Source: JADYZU01 sp964540965
Lineage (GTDB): Bacteria; Pseudomonadota; Alphaproteobacteria; Rhodobacterales; Rhodobacteraceae
Assembly (NCBI GenBank): GCA_964540965.1
Contig: CAZIOT010000002.1
Location: 124,001-188,000, forward strand
Direction of reading: 5' to 3'
Length of the DNA stretch: 64,000 nucleotides
Part shown: in pieces, positions 28,621-36,732 of the stretch
Layout of the letters: each line of letters opens with the position of its first letter
How positions within the stretch are numbered: the stretch's first letter is position 1
Program-made: the position numbers and the translations under genes
The notes under the pieces: generated by a model
What the model was told of the DNA's origin: nothing
The model's database searches: none
The model's input: only the letters and a program-made list of their open reading frames with translations

Positions 28621-28645
28621 GTCGTTCCTCCTTGTGGTGCGGCCG

Positions 28646-29770
28646 TCAGGCGGCCTTTTGTCCCTGTGCCAGCAGGGCGTCGGTTGCGGGGTCGAGCTTT
28701 TTCGGCAGCGCAATGCCGCTGTCGTCGAAAAGGTGGATATGGTCGGGCGGCAGCCCGACATGCAGCGCCTGCCGGGTGTGGACGGGCGCGGCGCCATCGG
28801 TGATCGCGGTGGCGGTCAGGTCGCCAATCGACAGATGGACATGGCTTTCGGTGCCCAGCCGTTCGACCAGCGTGACCCGCGCGGGGAGGCCGTGGTCGCC
28901 CAGCACCAGCCGGTCGGGGCGGACGCCCACCGTGACCGCATCGCCGGGGCGAACCTGCGCCGGGCCGGCTAGCGGCACGGTGACGGTCAGGTCGCCCACG
29001 GCCACCGTCACCTCTTGCGCGCCGGTGGCGGTGACGCGGCCGGCGAACAGGTTCATCTTGGGCGTGCCGATGAACCCGGCGACGAACAGGTTGGCGGGGC
29101 GGTGGAACAGTTCGAGAGGGGCGCCGAACTGGCTGACGCGCCCCTTGTCCAGCACCACCACCCGGTCGGCCAATGTCATCGCCTCGACCTGATCGTGGGT
29201 GACGTAGATCATCGTCACGCCCAGCCGGTCATGCAGGGCGGAAAGCTCGGCCCGCATGGTCACGCGCAAGGCGGCGTCAAGGTTCGACAGCGGTTCGTCC
29301 AGCAGGAACAGCCGGGGCTTGCGTACGATGGCGCGGCCGATGGCGACGCGCTGCCGCTGGCCGCCCGACAATTGCCGGGGCCGGCGATGCAGCAGGTCGC
29401 CGATCCGCAGGATGTCGGCCGCTTCCTGCACCCGCGCGGCGATCTCGGGCTTTTTCATGCCGTTCAGCGACAGGCCGAAGGACATGTTCCGTTCGACGTT
29501 CATGTGCGGGTAAAGCGCATAGTTCTGGAACACCATCGCGATGTCGCGCTTGGCCGAAGGCAGGTCGGTGATGTCGCGGTCGCCAAGACGGATTTCGCCG
29601 TCGGTCAGTGGCTCCAGCCCGGCGATTGACCGCAGGAGCGTGGACTTGCCGCAGCCCGAAGGGCCGAGAAAGCAGACGAATTCGCCGTCGGCGATGGACA
29701 GGTCGATGCCCTTGAGCACATCGACCGCCCCAAAGGATTTCCGCAATCCGCTGATCGTCAGGTCCGCCAC
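28646..29770 (-). CDS. Sugar ABC transporter ATPase, MalK/UgpC type
   Basis: 374-residue ATPase: Walker A GPSGCGKST, Q-loop VFQNYALYPHM, signature LSGGQRQRVA, Walker B LFLLDEPLSNLD, then a C-terminal MalK-type regulatory OB domain (about residues 235-374, TGAQEVTVAVGD onward). First gene of the leftward operon. I take GTG 29770 as start because GGAGGGGGG lies 4-5 bases upstream; another GTG at 29791 would place that ribosome site inside the gene. The promoter and tandem repeats lie immediately upstream. Confidence 0.94.
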   Translation of the reverse strand: MADLTISGLRKSFGAVDVLKGIDLSIADGEFVCFLGPSGCGKSTLLRSIAGLEPLTDGEIRLGDRDITDLPSAKRDIAMVFQNYALYPHMNVERNMSFGLSLNGMKKPEIAARVQEAADILRIGDLLHRRPRQLSGGQRQRVAIGRAIVRKPRLFLLDEPLSNLDAALRVTMRAELSALHDRLGVTMIYVTHDQVEAMTLADRVVVLDKGRVSQFGAPLELFHRPANLFVAGFIGTPKMNLFAGRVTATGAQEVTVAVGDLTVTVPLAGPAQVRPGDAVTVGVRPDRLVLGDHGLPARVTLVERLGTESHVHLSIGDLTATAITDGAAPVHTRQALHVGLPPDHIHLFDDSGIALPKKLDPATDALLAQGQKAA

Positions 29771-29802
29771 CGATCCCCCCTCCGGAATCACCTGTCTGAG
29801 GT

Positions 29803-29830
29803 AATATAATCGTTTTTATAGGCGTGTTAA
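29803..29830 (-). promoter_or_regulatory. Promoter of the LacI-type sugar/amino-acid operon
   Basis: On the minus strand TTAACA (29830-29825), 16-bp spacer, TATATT (29808-29803), about 33 bases before the GTG start of the ATPase gene. It is one of the few AT-rich stretches in the window. Both copies of the 13-bp repeat overlap it, one at the -35 and one at the spacer/-10. Confidence 0.65.
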
Positions 29831-29840
29831 TCGTTTTTAT
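29807..29840. repeat. Tandem 13-bp repeats, candidate LacI-type operators
   Basis: Exact direct repeats TAATCGTTTTTAT at 29807-29819 and 29828-29840, 21 bp start to start (two helical turns). Each contains a central CG, as LacI-family operators do, though the flanks are only weakly palindromic. The repressor encoded at 22971-24005 in the same operon is the obvious candidate binder (inference). Confidence 0.6.
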
Positions 29841-29879
29841 TTGCTGCTGTGCAGCATGGGCACCGGGGCAGGCCGGACC

Positions 29880-30680
29880 TCAGGCCCAGACCTGATCGGG
29901 GTCCGGCAGCGGGATCGCGTCAAGGAGTTCGCGGGTATAGGCGGCGCCGGGCGCGGCGAAGAGGGCATCGGTGGCCCGATCCTCGACGATCTCGCCCTGA
30001 TACAGCACCAGCACGCGCGAACACAGGCGGCGGATCACCGACAGGTCGTGGCTGATGAAGGCAAGCGTGAGGCCAAGGTCGGCGACCAGCCGCTCAAGCA
30101 GGTTCAGCACCTGCGCCTGCGATGACACGTCAAGGCCCGAGACGATTTCGTCCGCAAGGATGAAATCGGGGCGCAGCGCGATGGCGCGGGCGATGCCGAC
30201 GCGCTGGCGTTGCCCGCCGGACAGTTCATGCGGATAGCGGTCGGCCATGGCGGCAGGCAGACCGACATGATCCAGCGCCTCGGCCACCTTGCCGCGCACA
30301 TCGGTGACGCCATGCAGGCGCAGTGGCGCGGCGACGATCTGGCCGACGCGGTGGCGCGGGTTCAGCGATGACATCGGATCCTGAAAGATCATCTGGAAGC
30401 GGCGGCGCAGCGGACGCAACTGCGCCTCGGGCGCATGGGTGATGTCCTGACCGTCGAACAGGATGCGGCCGCCGGTCGGTTCCAGCAGCCGCACCATCGC
30501 GCGGCCCAGCGTCGATTTGCCCGAACCCGAGCCGCCGACGATGCCCAGGATTTCGCCCCGGGCGATCGTGAACGACAGCCCCCTTAGGATTTCAATCCTC
30601 GGGGCCGGGCCGAAGATCGGCTTGCGGTTGAGGTCGGGCAGCGACAGGCGCAGATCCTCGATCCTGTAGAGGTCAGCCAT
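29880..30680 (-). CDS. Dipeptide/oligopeptide ABC transporter ATPase, DppF type
   Basis: 266-residue ATPase: Walker A GGSGSGKST, signature LSGGQRQRVG, Walker B DFILADE, switch His in FISHDLSV. The N-terminus (residues 1-30, IEDLRLSLPDLNRK) resembles DppF/OppF. It is the last gene of a six-gene leftward operon that begins with a CrtI-like flavoprotein, and overlaps the DppD-type gene by 8 bases. This importer class takes peptides, opines or other small organic molecules. Confidence 0.93.
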   Translation of the reverse strand: MADLYRIEDLRLSLPDLNRKPIFGPAPRIEILRGLSFTIARGEILGIVGGSGSGKSTLGRAMVRLLEPTGGRILFDGQDITHAPEAQLRPLRRRFQMIFQDPMSSLNPRHRVGQIVAAPLRLHGVTDVRGKVAEALDHVGLPAAMADRYPHELSGGQRQRVGIARAIALRPDFILADEIVSGLDVSSQAQVLNLLERLVADLGLTLAFISHDLSVIRRLCSRVLVLYQGEIVEDRATDALFAAPGAAYTRELLDAIPLPDPDQVWA

Positions 30681-31545
30681 GGGCGGCCCCCCGGTCGGCG
30701 GCGGCGACTTCGGCCTGCACGGCGCGGATCACGTCTTCGGGCACCGGGGTCAGCGAGGCCATCGGATCGGTGTATTTCGGCGTCGCCGCCAGCAGCGCGC
30801 GGGAATAGGCGTGGCGCGGGCCGGCGAAGAACGACCGCACATCGGTATCTTCGACCACCATGCCGCCATACAGGACCGACAGGCTGTTGCAGACCTTGGA
30901 CACCACGCCAAGGTCATGGGTCACGAAGAGCAGCGCTGTGCCGTGGCGGGCCTGCATGTCGGCGATGAGGCGCAGGATCTGTTTCTGCACCGTCACGTCG
31001 AGCGCGGTGGTGGGTTCATCCGCCACGATCAGCTTTGGCTCGGCGGCAAAGGCACTGGCGATCAGGATGCGCTGGCGCATGCCCCCCGACAGTTCATGCG
31101 GATAGGCGCGCAGCACGCGGGTCGGGTCGGGAATCCGCACTTCTTCCAGTAATTCCGCAGCCCGGGCGTTGGCCCGCGTCCGGTCCCAGCCCAGGATGTC
31201 CACCAGCCGGTCGGTGATCTGCGGCCCAATCCGGCGCGAAGGGTTGAGCGCGGTCAGCGGGTCCTGCGGGATCAAGGCGCAGGTCTGGCCGATGCGATGG
31301 CGGCGGTCCTTGGGCGGCAGGGTCAAAAGGTCCACCCCGTCGAGGAGAATCTCGCCCTCGGTCACAGAAACCGCGCGCGGAAGGATGCCAAGGATCGCCT
31401 TGCCGATCATCGACTTGCCGGCGCCGCTTTCGCCGACAAGGCCCCGCACCTCTCCGGCGGCGACCGACAGCGACACCCGGCGCAGCAGGCGGAAATCCTG
31501 CTGCTGCAGCCGGGCCGACAGGTTGCGGATGACCAGATAGCTCAT
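30673..31545 (-). CDS. Dipeptide/oligopeptide ABC transporter ATPase, DppD type
   Basis: 290-residue ATPase: Walker A GESGAGKSM (Met replaces the usual Thr after Ser-Lys), signature LSGGMRQRIL, Walker B LIVADEPTTALD. The start at 31545 is the ATG overlapping the permease stop; the long open frame beyond it is a shadow of the permease gene. It pairs with the DppF-type ATPase to drive the permeases encoded upstream. Confidence 0.93.
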   Translation of the reverse strand: MSYLVIRNLSARLQQQDFRLLRRVSLSVAAGEVRGLVGESGAGKSMIGKAILGILPRAVSVTEGEILLDGVDLLTLPPKDRRHRIGQTCALIPQDPLTALNPSRRIGPQITDRLVDILGWDRTRANARAAELLEEVRIPDPTRVLRAYPHELSGGMRQRILIASAFAAEPKLIVADEPTTALDVTVQKQILRLIADMQARHGTALLFVTHDLGVVSKVCNSLSVLYGGMVVEDTDVRSFFAGPRHAYSRALLAATPKYTDPMASLTPVPEDVIRAVQAEVAAADRGAAHG

Positions 31546-32393
31546 CGCAGCACCGGGTCGAAACGCGCCTTCAGCCCTTCGCCCAACTGGCTGAAGGCCA
31601 GAACGGTCAGGAACAGCGCGGCCAGGGGAAAGGCCAGTACCCACCACGCCTGATGGATCGAGGCGCGGCCTTCGGAAATCATGCCGCCCCAGGTGGCGTC
31701 GTCGGTCGAGATCGACAGGTTCACGAAGGACAGGATCGCCTCGACGATCACGGCAATGCCCATTTCCAGCGTCAGCAGCACGACGATGGTTGGCAGGACA
31801 TTGGGCAGGATTTCGGTCAGCATGGTGGACAGCCGCCCGCGCCCGGCAACCTGCGCCGAAGCGACATAATCCATCGCCCCCTGCGCCATCGCCTCGGCCC
31901 GGATCACCCGGGCAAATCGGGTCCAGTCGATCAGCACGATGGCAAGCACGATGGACCACAGGCCGGGGCCGGTGACGGCGATCAGCAGGATCGAGAACAG
32001 CACCGGCGGGAAGGCCATCCAGATGTCGATCAGGCGTGAAATCACCATGTCGACCCAGCCGCGCAGATAGCCGGCCATCAGGCCCAGCGCGGCGCCGATC
32101 AGGCAGGTCGCGGTGCCGGCGACCAGGGCCACGGACAGCGCCACCCGCGCGCCCCAGATGATGCGGGACAGGACATCGCGACCAAGCGAATCGGTGCCCA
32201 GCCAGAAGCCGGGTTCCGCGCCTTCGACCCAGAATGGCGGCATCCAGCCCAGGAACAGATCCTGCGCCAGCGGATCCTTTGGCGCCACCCATGGGGCGAA
32301 CACGGCGGCCAGCACCACCAGCCCCAGCCAGAAGGCCGACAGCCACAGCCGCGGCCCCGCCCGGCGCCTGACCAATCCGCGCGCGTCAGCCAT
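31542..32393 (-). CDS. Dipeptide ABC transporter permease, DppC type
   Basis: 283-residue inner-membrane permease with six helices and the DppC N-terminal helix plus periplasmic loop (DPLAQDLFLGWMPP, then FWLGTDSLGRDVLSRIIWGAR, a motif common in DppC). ATPase-contact loop: RVIRAEAMAQGAMDYVASAQV. Its start overlaps the DppB-type gene by 8 bases. It is part of the operon linked by position to the isatin-hydrolase region. Confidence 0.94.
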   Translation of the reverse strand: MADARGLVRRRAGPRLWLSAFWLGLVVLAAVFAPWVAPKDPLAQDLFLGWMPPFWVEGAEPGFWLGTDSLGRDVLSRIIWGARVALSVALVAGTATCLIGAALGLMAGYLRGWVDMVISRLIDIWMAFPPVLFSILLIAVTGPGLWSIVLAIVLIDWTRFARVIRAEAMAQGAMDYVASAQVAGRGRLSTMLTEILPNVLPTIVVLLTLEMGIAVIVEAILSFVNLSISTDDATWGGMISEGRASIHQAWWVLAFPLAALFLTVLAFSQLGEGLKARFDPVLR

Positions 32394-33396
32394 GGCGTAG
32401 CCTCGGGTTCAGCACGGCATAGAGCAGGTCGACCGTCAGGTTCACCAGCGTGAACAGCACCGCAAACAGGATGACGATGCCCTGGATCAGCGGCAGGTCG
32501 CGGTTGATCACCGCGTCGATGGTCATGTTGCCAAGCCCTTCATAGGAAAACAGCCGCTCGATGATGACGGTGCCGCCGATCAGGAAGGTGAACTGCACGC
32601 CCACCAGTGTCAGCGTCGGCAGGATGGCATTCCGCAACGCCTCGCGCAGGATCACATGGTTTTCGCCATAGCCCTTGGTCCGCGCCAGCGTGACGTAATC
32701 AAGATGCATGGTTTCCTTGAGGCTTTGCTTGAGCAATTGCCCGATGATCGCCGCCAGCGGGATCGCCAGCGCCAGTGCCGGCATGAACATATGGGACACG
32801 ATATCGGCCCACAGGTCAAAGCGCAGACGGATCACGCTTTCGAACAGGTAGAAGTCGGTCACGAACGGCAGGTCGGTCGAGGGCGTGATCCGGCCCGAGA
32901 TGTGGAACAGGGGCCACAGCACGCCAAACAGCAGGATCAGGATCAGCCCCCACAGGAAATCGGGCACCGACAGCGCCATACCGTTGGCGACGTCGATCGC
33001 GGCCTCGGTTCCGGTGCCGCGGCGGCGGGTGCCGGTCAGCGCGGCGACGCCGCCAAGGAAACAGGCGATGACCAGCGCCATGATCGACAGTTCCAGCGTG
33101 GCGGGCAGCCGGCCCAGCACAAGGCCCAAAACGGGTTGGCGCGCGGTGATCGAGGTGCCGAAATCGCCGTGCAGCACGCCGCCAAGCCAGACGAAGAACT
33201 GCTCGGCAATCGACTTGTCGAAACCGTAACGGGCGGTCAGGCGGGCAATATCCTCGTCCGTCGCGCCGGGGGGCAGCATCATCGCGATGGGATTGCCCGG
33301 CACGACGCGGATCACGACAAAGACGATCACCGCAACGCCGAACAGCGTGATCGCGGTGGTCGCCAGTCGGCCAAGGATGGTGCGGAGAAGCTGCAT
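32386..33396 (-). CDS. Dipeptide ABC transporter permease, DppB type
   Basis: 336-residue inner-membrane permease: N-terminal helix (TTAITLFGVAVIVFVVIRVVPG), a long periplasmic loop including the family GNPIAMMLPPGATDEDIARL segment, and the loop TLARTKGYGENHVILREALRN that meets the ATPase. It lies 56 bases after the substrate-binding-protein gene, separated from it by a strong hairpin. It forms the channel with the DppC-type subunit. Confidence 0.94.
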   Translation of the reverse strand: MQLLRTILGRLATTAITLFGVAVIVFVVIRVVPGNPIAMMLPPGATDEDIARLTARYGFDKSIAEQFFVWLGGVLHGDFGTSITARQPVLGLVLGRLPATLELSIMALVIACFLGGVAALTGTRRRGTGTEAAIDVANGMALSVPDFLWGLILILLFGVLWPLFHISGRITPSTDLPFVTDFYLFESVIRLRFDLWADIVSHMFMPALALAIPLAAIIGQLLKQSLKETMHLDYVTLARTKGYGENHVILREALRNAILPTLTLVGVQFTFLIGGTVIIERLFSYEGLGNMTIDAVINRDLPLIQGIVILFAVLFTLVNLTVDLLYAVLNPRLRHG

Positions 33397-33416
33397 CGGC
33401 GGATCCGGTATCAGGG

Positions 33417-33447
33417 GCCGGGGCGGCGGAGTGGACGCCGCCCCGGC
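33417..33447 (-). terminator. 12-bp hairpin after the peptide-type binding-protein gene
   Basis: Perfect stem GCCGGGGCGGCG / CGCCGCCCCGGC with a 7-base loop, in the 56-base gap between the binding-protein stop and the permease start. It lacks a T-tract and probably attenuates or protects the message so that binding protein exceeds permease. Confidence 0.6.
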
Positions 33448-33452
33448 GGGCC

Positions 33453-34973
33453 TCAGGCGCGCTTCATCAGTTGCGGCAGAAGCGCACCCGAGGCGTGCGG
33501 CGTGACCACGACGCCCGGCGCCGACAGGATCGGCTGGACATATTGCAAGAGCGGGATGACCAGCGCGTTGTCGGCGATGTAACGGCTGACCGCCTTCCAG
33601 CCGTCGATCCGCTTGGCCTCGTCCGCCTCGCCCCAGAGCGGCCCGATCATGTCGATCAGATCCTGCCCGTCCCAGACCGAGTGCGGGCTGGGGCCGAACA
33701 TGGCGAATCCGGTCGAGGTGGTCGGGTCACCCACCGAATTGCCCCAGTTGTAGAAGGCGGCGGGGGCAAGCTGGTCGGCGGCGCGCAGTTCGTAATGCTT
33801 GGCGATCTCGTAAACCTCGATTTCCGCCTCGATCCCGACATTGCGCCACAGGCCGACAATGGCCTGCACCATCTCGTAATCCTTGGGCTTGAAGCCGCGC
33901 GTGGTCTGGATCTTGAACCGCACCGGGTTGTCGGTCGAATAGCCCGAGGCGGCCAGAAGTTCGACTGCAAGCTCGGGGTTGTAGTCGACGGTGATCGTCG
34001 GGTCATAGGCGTCGTATTCCGGCACCTCCAACGTGTCGATACGCACGCCATAGCCCGACAGAAGCCGGTCGATGATCGCCTGCTTGTCGATGGCATGGAC
34101 CGCGGCCTTACGCACGTTGGGGTCCAGCATCACGTCGATGTCGTTGAGGAAGATCATGCCGATGTCCGACACCGGAATCGCGGTGCCGTTCAGGCTGCCC
34201 TTCAGGCGGTCATATTCCTCATAGGGCATTTCCAGCGTGACATGGGAATTGCCCGATTCGACTTCGGCCACGCGGGCGGCGGCGTCGGTGACGAACTTGA
34301 TGGTGACGCTCTCGAACTCGGGCACGCCGCCCCAGTAGGTCGGGTTGGCCTTGAGCCGGACAAAGGCGTTGCGTTCGAATTGTTCGACCATATAGGGGCC
34401 GGTGCCGATCGGCGCGGCCTCGAACCCTTCGGCGCCGACGCTTTCGTAATAGGCCTTGGGCAGGACATAGCCGGTCAGGAAATACATCCACTTGAAGATG
34501 GTCGGGTCAAAGCTGACCACATCGGCGGTGACGCGGTTGCCCTCGGCCTTGTGGTTGGCAATCGTGCCCCAAACGAACTGCATCGGGCTGCCGGTCGCGG
34601 GGTCGGCCACGCGGGCCAACGACCAGGCCACATCCTCGGCGGTGAAGGGCGATCCGTCATGCCAGGTCACGCCTTCGCGCACGTCCATCCAGACCTGGGT
34701 GCGGTCGTCGTTCCAGCCCCAGGCGGTCAAGAGGCCGGGAGCGGGCGACAGGTCGGGCTGTTGCAGGATGAACTGGTCGAATACCGCCTGATAGATGCCC
34801 TGGATCGTCGGGTTCACCGCGCTGGGGCCGGTGGTCGGATCCCACGAGGGCAGGGTGACGTTATAGGCGATGACCAGTTCTTCGATGCCCTGCGCGCGGG
34901 CGGGCAGGCCCAGACTGCCGGCGGCAAGCGTCGCCCCGGACAGTTGAAGCAGCGTTCTGCGGTTGAGGTCCAT
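33453..34973 (-). CDS. Family 5 (peptide/opine-type) substrate-binding protein
   Basis: 506-residue SBP_bac_5 protein. The N-terminus MDLNRRTLLQLSGATLAAGS carries a twin-arginine-like NRRTLL motif and a signal region ending near ARA (residue 26). Mature landmarks are PDLSPAPGLLTAWGWNDDRTQVW and VTWHDGSPFTAEDVAWSLARV, typical of this family. It captures ligand for the DppBCDF-type importer. Given the neighbours, the ligand may be an indole derivative or tryptophan conjugate, but nothing in the sequence proves it. Confidence 0.93.
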   Translation of the reverse strand: MDLNRRTLLQLSGATLAAGSLGLPARAQGIEELVIAYNVTLPSWDPTTGPSAVNPTIQGIYQAVFDQFILQQPDLSPAPGLLTAWGWNDDRTQVWMDVREGVTWHDGSPFTAEDVAWSLARVADPATGSPMQFVWGTIANHKAEGNRVTADVVSFDPTIFKWMYFLTGYVLPKAYYESVGAEGFEAAPIGTGPYMVEQFERNAFVRLKANPTYWGGVPEFESVTIKFVTDAAARVAEVESGNSHVTLEMPYEEYDRLKGSLNGTAIPVSDIGMIFLNDIDVMLDPNVRKAAVHAIDKQAIIDRLLSGYGVRIDTLEVPEYDAYDPTITVDYNPELAVELLAASGYSTDNPVRFKIQTTRGFKPKDYEMVQAIVGLWRNVGIEAEIEVYEIAKHYELRAADQLAPAAFYNWGNSVGDPTTSTGFAMFGPSPHSVWDGQDLIDMIGPLWGEADEAKRIDGWKAVSRYIADNALVIPLLQYVQPILSAPGVVVTPHASGALLPQLMKRA

Positions 34974-35003
34974 TTTGTTCCCTGTCGGTTGGTGTTGGAT
35001 GGG

Positions 35004-36572
35004 TCAGTTTCCGGCGAGCTTGCGGGCAAGAAGGAAACCGGCGCCGGCGCCGGTGCCGCCGCCGGGCCAGACTCCGGCCCCGGTCAGGTGAAGGTTCTTG
35101 AGCGCGGTTGATCCGTCGGCATGTCCGCGCGCCGGACGGAACAGGAAATGCTGCGACAGGTGATGACTGCCGCAGACCTGATCGCCGCCGACAAGATTGG
35201 GGTTGTCGGATTCGAGGTCGGCCGGGGTGACGATCCGGCGGGACAGGATTTTCCCTTTGGTTCCCGGCGCGTAGGTGTCGAGGATGTCGATCGCGCGGTC
35301 GGCCATCGGTTCGGCCGCCGCTGACCAGTCGCGGGCGTCGATCCGGCCCGCGGCATCGCCGCGGATCGTGCCGGGCACCATGCGCACCTGCACCCACAGC
35401 ACATGTTTGCCCGCGGGCGCGCGCGACGGGTCATGCGCGGTCGGCTGGCCGACGACGATCACCGGCGTGTCGGGCAACAGGCCGGCCCTGGCCTGCTGAT
35501 AGGTCCGCGCCATCTGGTCAAGGTCGGGGGCAAGGTGGACATAGGCAAAGCGTTGCAGGTCCGGCCCCGCCGCCCAGTCGGGCAGGCCATCCATTGCCAG
35601 ATGGATCATCATCGTGCCGGGGCCATAGGCGAAATCCGCCATCGCCTTGTCGAAGACCGGCTTTGTCGGCCCGGTCAGGCGCGGCAGGGCGGTGGGGGCG
35701 ACGCCGGCGATGACCGCCCTTGTCGCTGCGATGCCGCGCCCGTCGGAAAGTTCGATGCCGCTGGCGCGGTCGTTGTCGTGCAGGATGCGGGTGACGGTCG
35801 CATTGCATTCCACCGTGCCGCCGCGGGCGCGGATCGCGGCGACCATCGCCGTGATGATCGTGTCGGCCCCGCCCTTGCCCAAAGCCATGCCGAACGCCTG
35901 CCCGGCCATCCCCTCGAGATACGGAAACAGCGCGCCGCCCGCGACATCGGGCGCGAAATCAAGGTGCATGCCCCAGGCGGCAAGCATCGCCTGCACCCTG
36001 GGTTCGGCAAAGGTGCGCGTCAGATGATCGCGTGGGGATTGCAGCAGAAAACGGGTCAGGTCGAGAGTCTGGCCAAGTCCTCTGCGGCGCAGCATTTTAA
36101 GCATGAAATATGCAAGCGCACGAATTCTCATCGGGCTGCCCAAAAGACCGAAGATCGATTCGGCCTGCCCGGGAAAGGCGGCGGTCATGGCATCCCAGGC
36201 AGCGGCATCACCGGGAGAGATCGCGGCGATGCGGGCGCGCGTGGCGGCGGCGTCCTGCGACACGCCCAGCCAGGTGCCATCGGGAAAGGCGCTGGCGAAC
36301 GGGTCGGCCACCGGGACAAAGGCGCAGCCCTGCGCCGTGAGTTCCGGCGCATAGGCCTTGAAAAATGCCGATCCGGCGAAGAGCGACAGGTTCATCGCCC
36401 CCCAGTCGTGGCGAAAGCCGGGCAGGGTGTATTCGCCGGTCTTGACCGCGCCGCCCGGTACGGCCGCCTGTTCGAACAGGCCGACGCGCCATCCCCTCGC
36501 GGCAAGATGCAACGCGCAAGCCAGCGCGTTGTGGCCCGCCCCGATCAGGACGGCATCATAGCTGTCGGCCAT
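35004..36572 (-). CDS. CrtI/phytoene-desaturase-like FAD oxidoreductase (copy 1)
   Basis: 522-residue flavoprotein of the phytoene desaturase-like amine oxidase superfamily. FAD motif GAGHNALACALHLAARGWRV is followed by GGAVKTGEYTLPGFRHDWGA. The C-terminal FAD motif is GAGVWPGGGTGAGAG. There is no carotenoid cluster nearby. It heads the leftward operon with the dipeptide-type importer (30-base gap), is divergent from isatin hydrolase, and has a paralogue at 37529-39088. A role oxidising an indolic substrate on the way to isatin is inferred from position only. Confidence 0.87.
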   Translation of the reverse strand: MADSYDAVLIGAGHNALACALHLAARGWRVGLFEQAAVPGGAVKTGEYTLPGFRHDWGAMNLSLFAGSAFFKAYAPELTAQGCAFVPVADPFASAFPDGTWLGVSQDAAATRARIAAISPGDAAAWDAMTAAFPGQAESIFGLLGSPMRIRALAYFMLKMLRRRGLGQTLDLTRFLLQSPRDHLTRTFAEPRVQAMLAAWGMHLDFAPDVAGGALFPYLEGMAGQAFGMALGKGGADTIITAMVAAIRARGGTVECNATVTRILHDNDRASGIELSDGRGIAATRAVIAGVAPTALPRLTGPTKPVFDKAMADFAYGPGTMMIHLAMDGLPDWAAGPDLQRFAYVHLAPDLDQMARTYQQARAGLLPDTPVIVVGQPTAHDPSRAPAGKHVLWVQVRMVPGTIRGDAAGRIDARDWSAAAEPMADRAIDILDTYAPGTKGKILSRRIVTPADLESDNPNLVGGDQVCGSHHLSQHFLFRPARGHADGSTALKNLHLTGAGVWPGGGTGAGAGFLLARKLAGN

Positions 36573-36601
36573 TTTCTTTTCCCTGTTGGCGCGGTGGATA
36601 T

Positions 36602-36630
36602 TTGCAAACGCATTTATTTCTGTCTAGCAT
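36602..36630 (+). promoter_or_regulatory. Promoter of the isatin hydrolase operon
   Basis: TTGCAA (36602-36607), 17-bp spacer, TAGCAT (36625-36630), in the 160-bp divergent region. The -35 is embedded in ATTTGCAAACGCATTTATT, which has TGC/GCA arms that could be bound by the MarR-type regulator at 39099-39572 (inference). A leader of roughly 95 bases follows before the ATG. Confidence 0.5.
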
Positions 36631-36732
36631 GAATCGCACGAGACCGAAGCGGCGCGGCCGCGGCATCGCCGATCCGTCCGCCCTTCCGTCGCCACAGGGA
36701 ACGGCCCCAAGGGCCATGAGAGGGAGACAGCG

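Noticed and set aside
31546..32346. N-terminal extension of the DppD-type ATPase
   Set aside because: It is the permease gene read in another frame; the ATG at 31545 overlaps the permease stop as expected for coupling.
33471..35111. 546-codon plus-strand frame over the peptide-binding protein
   Set aside because: Antisense shadow; the minus-strand protein has signal peptide and family motifs.
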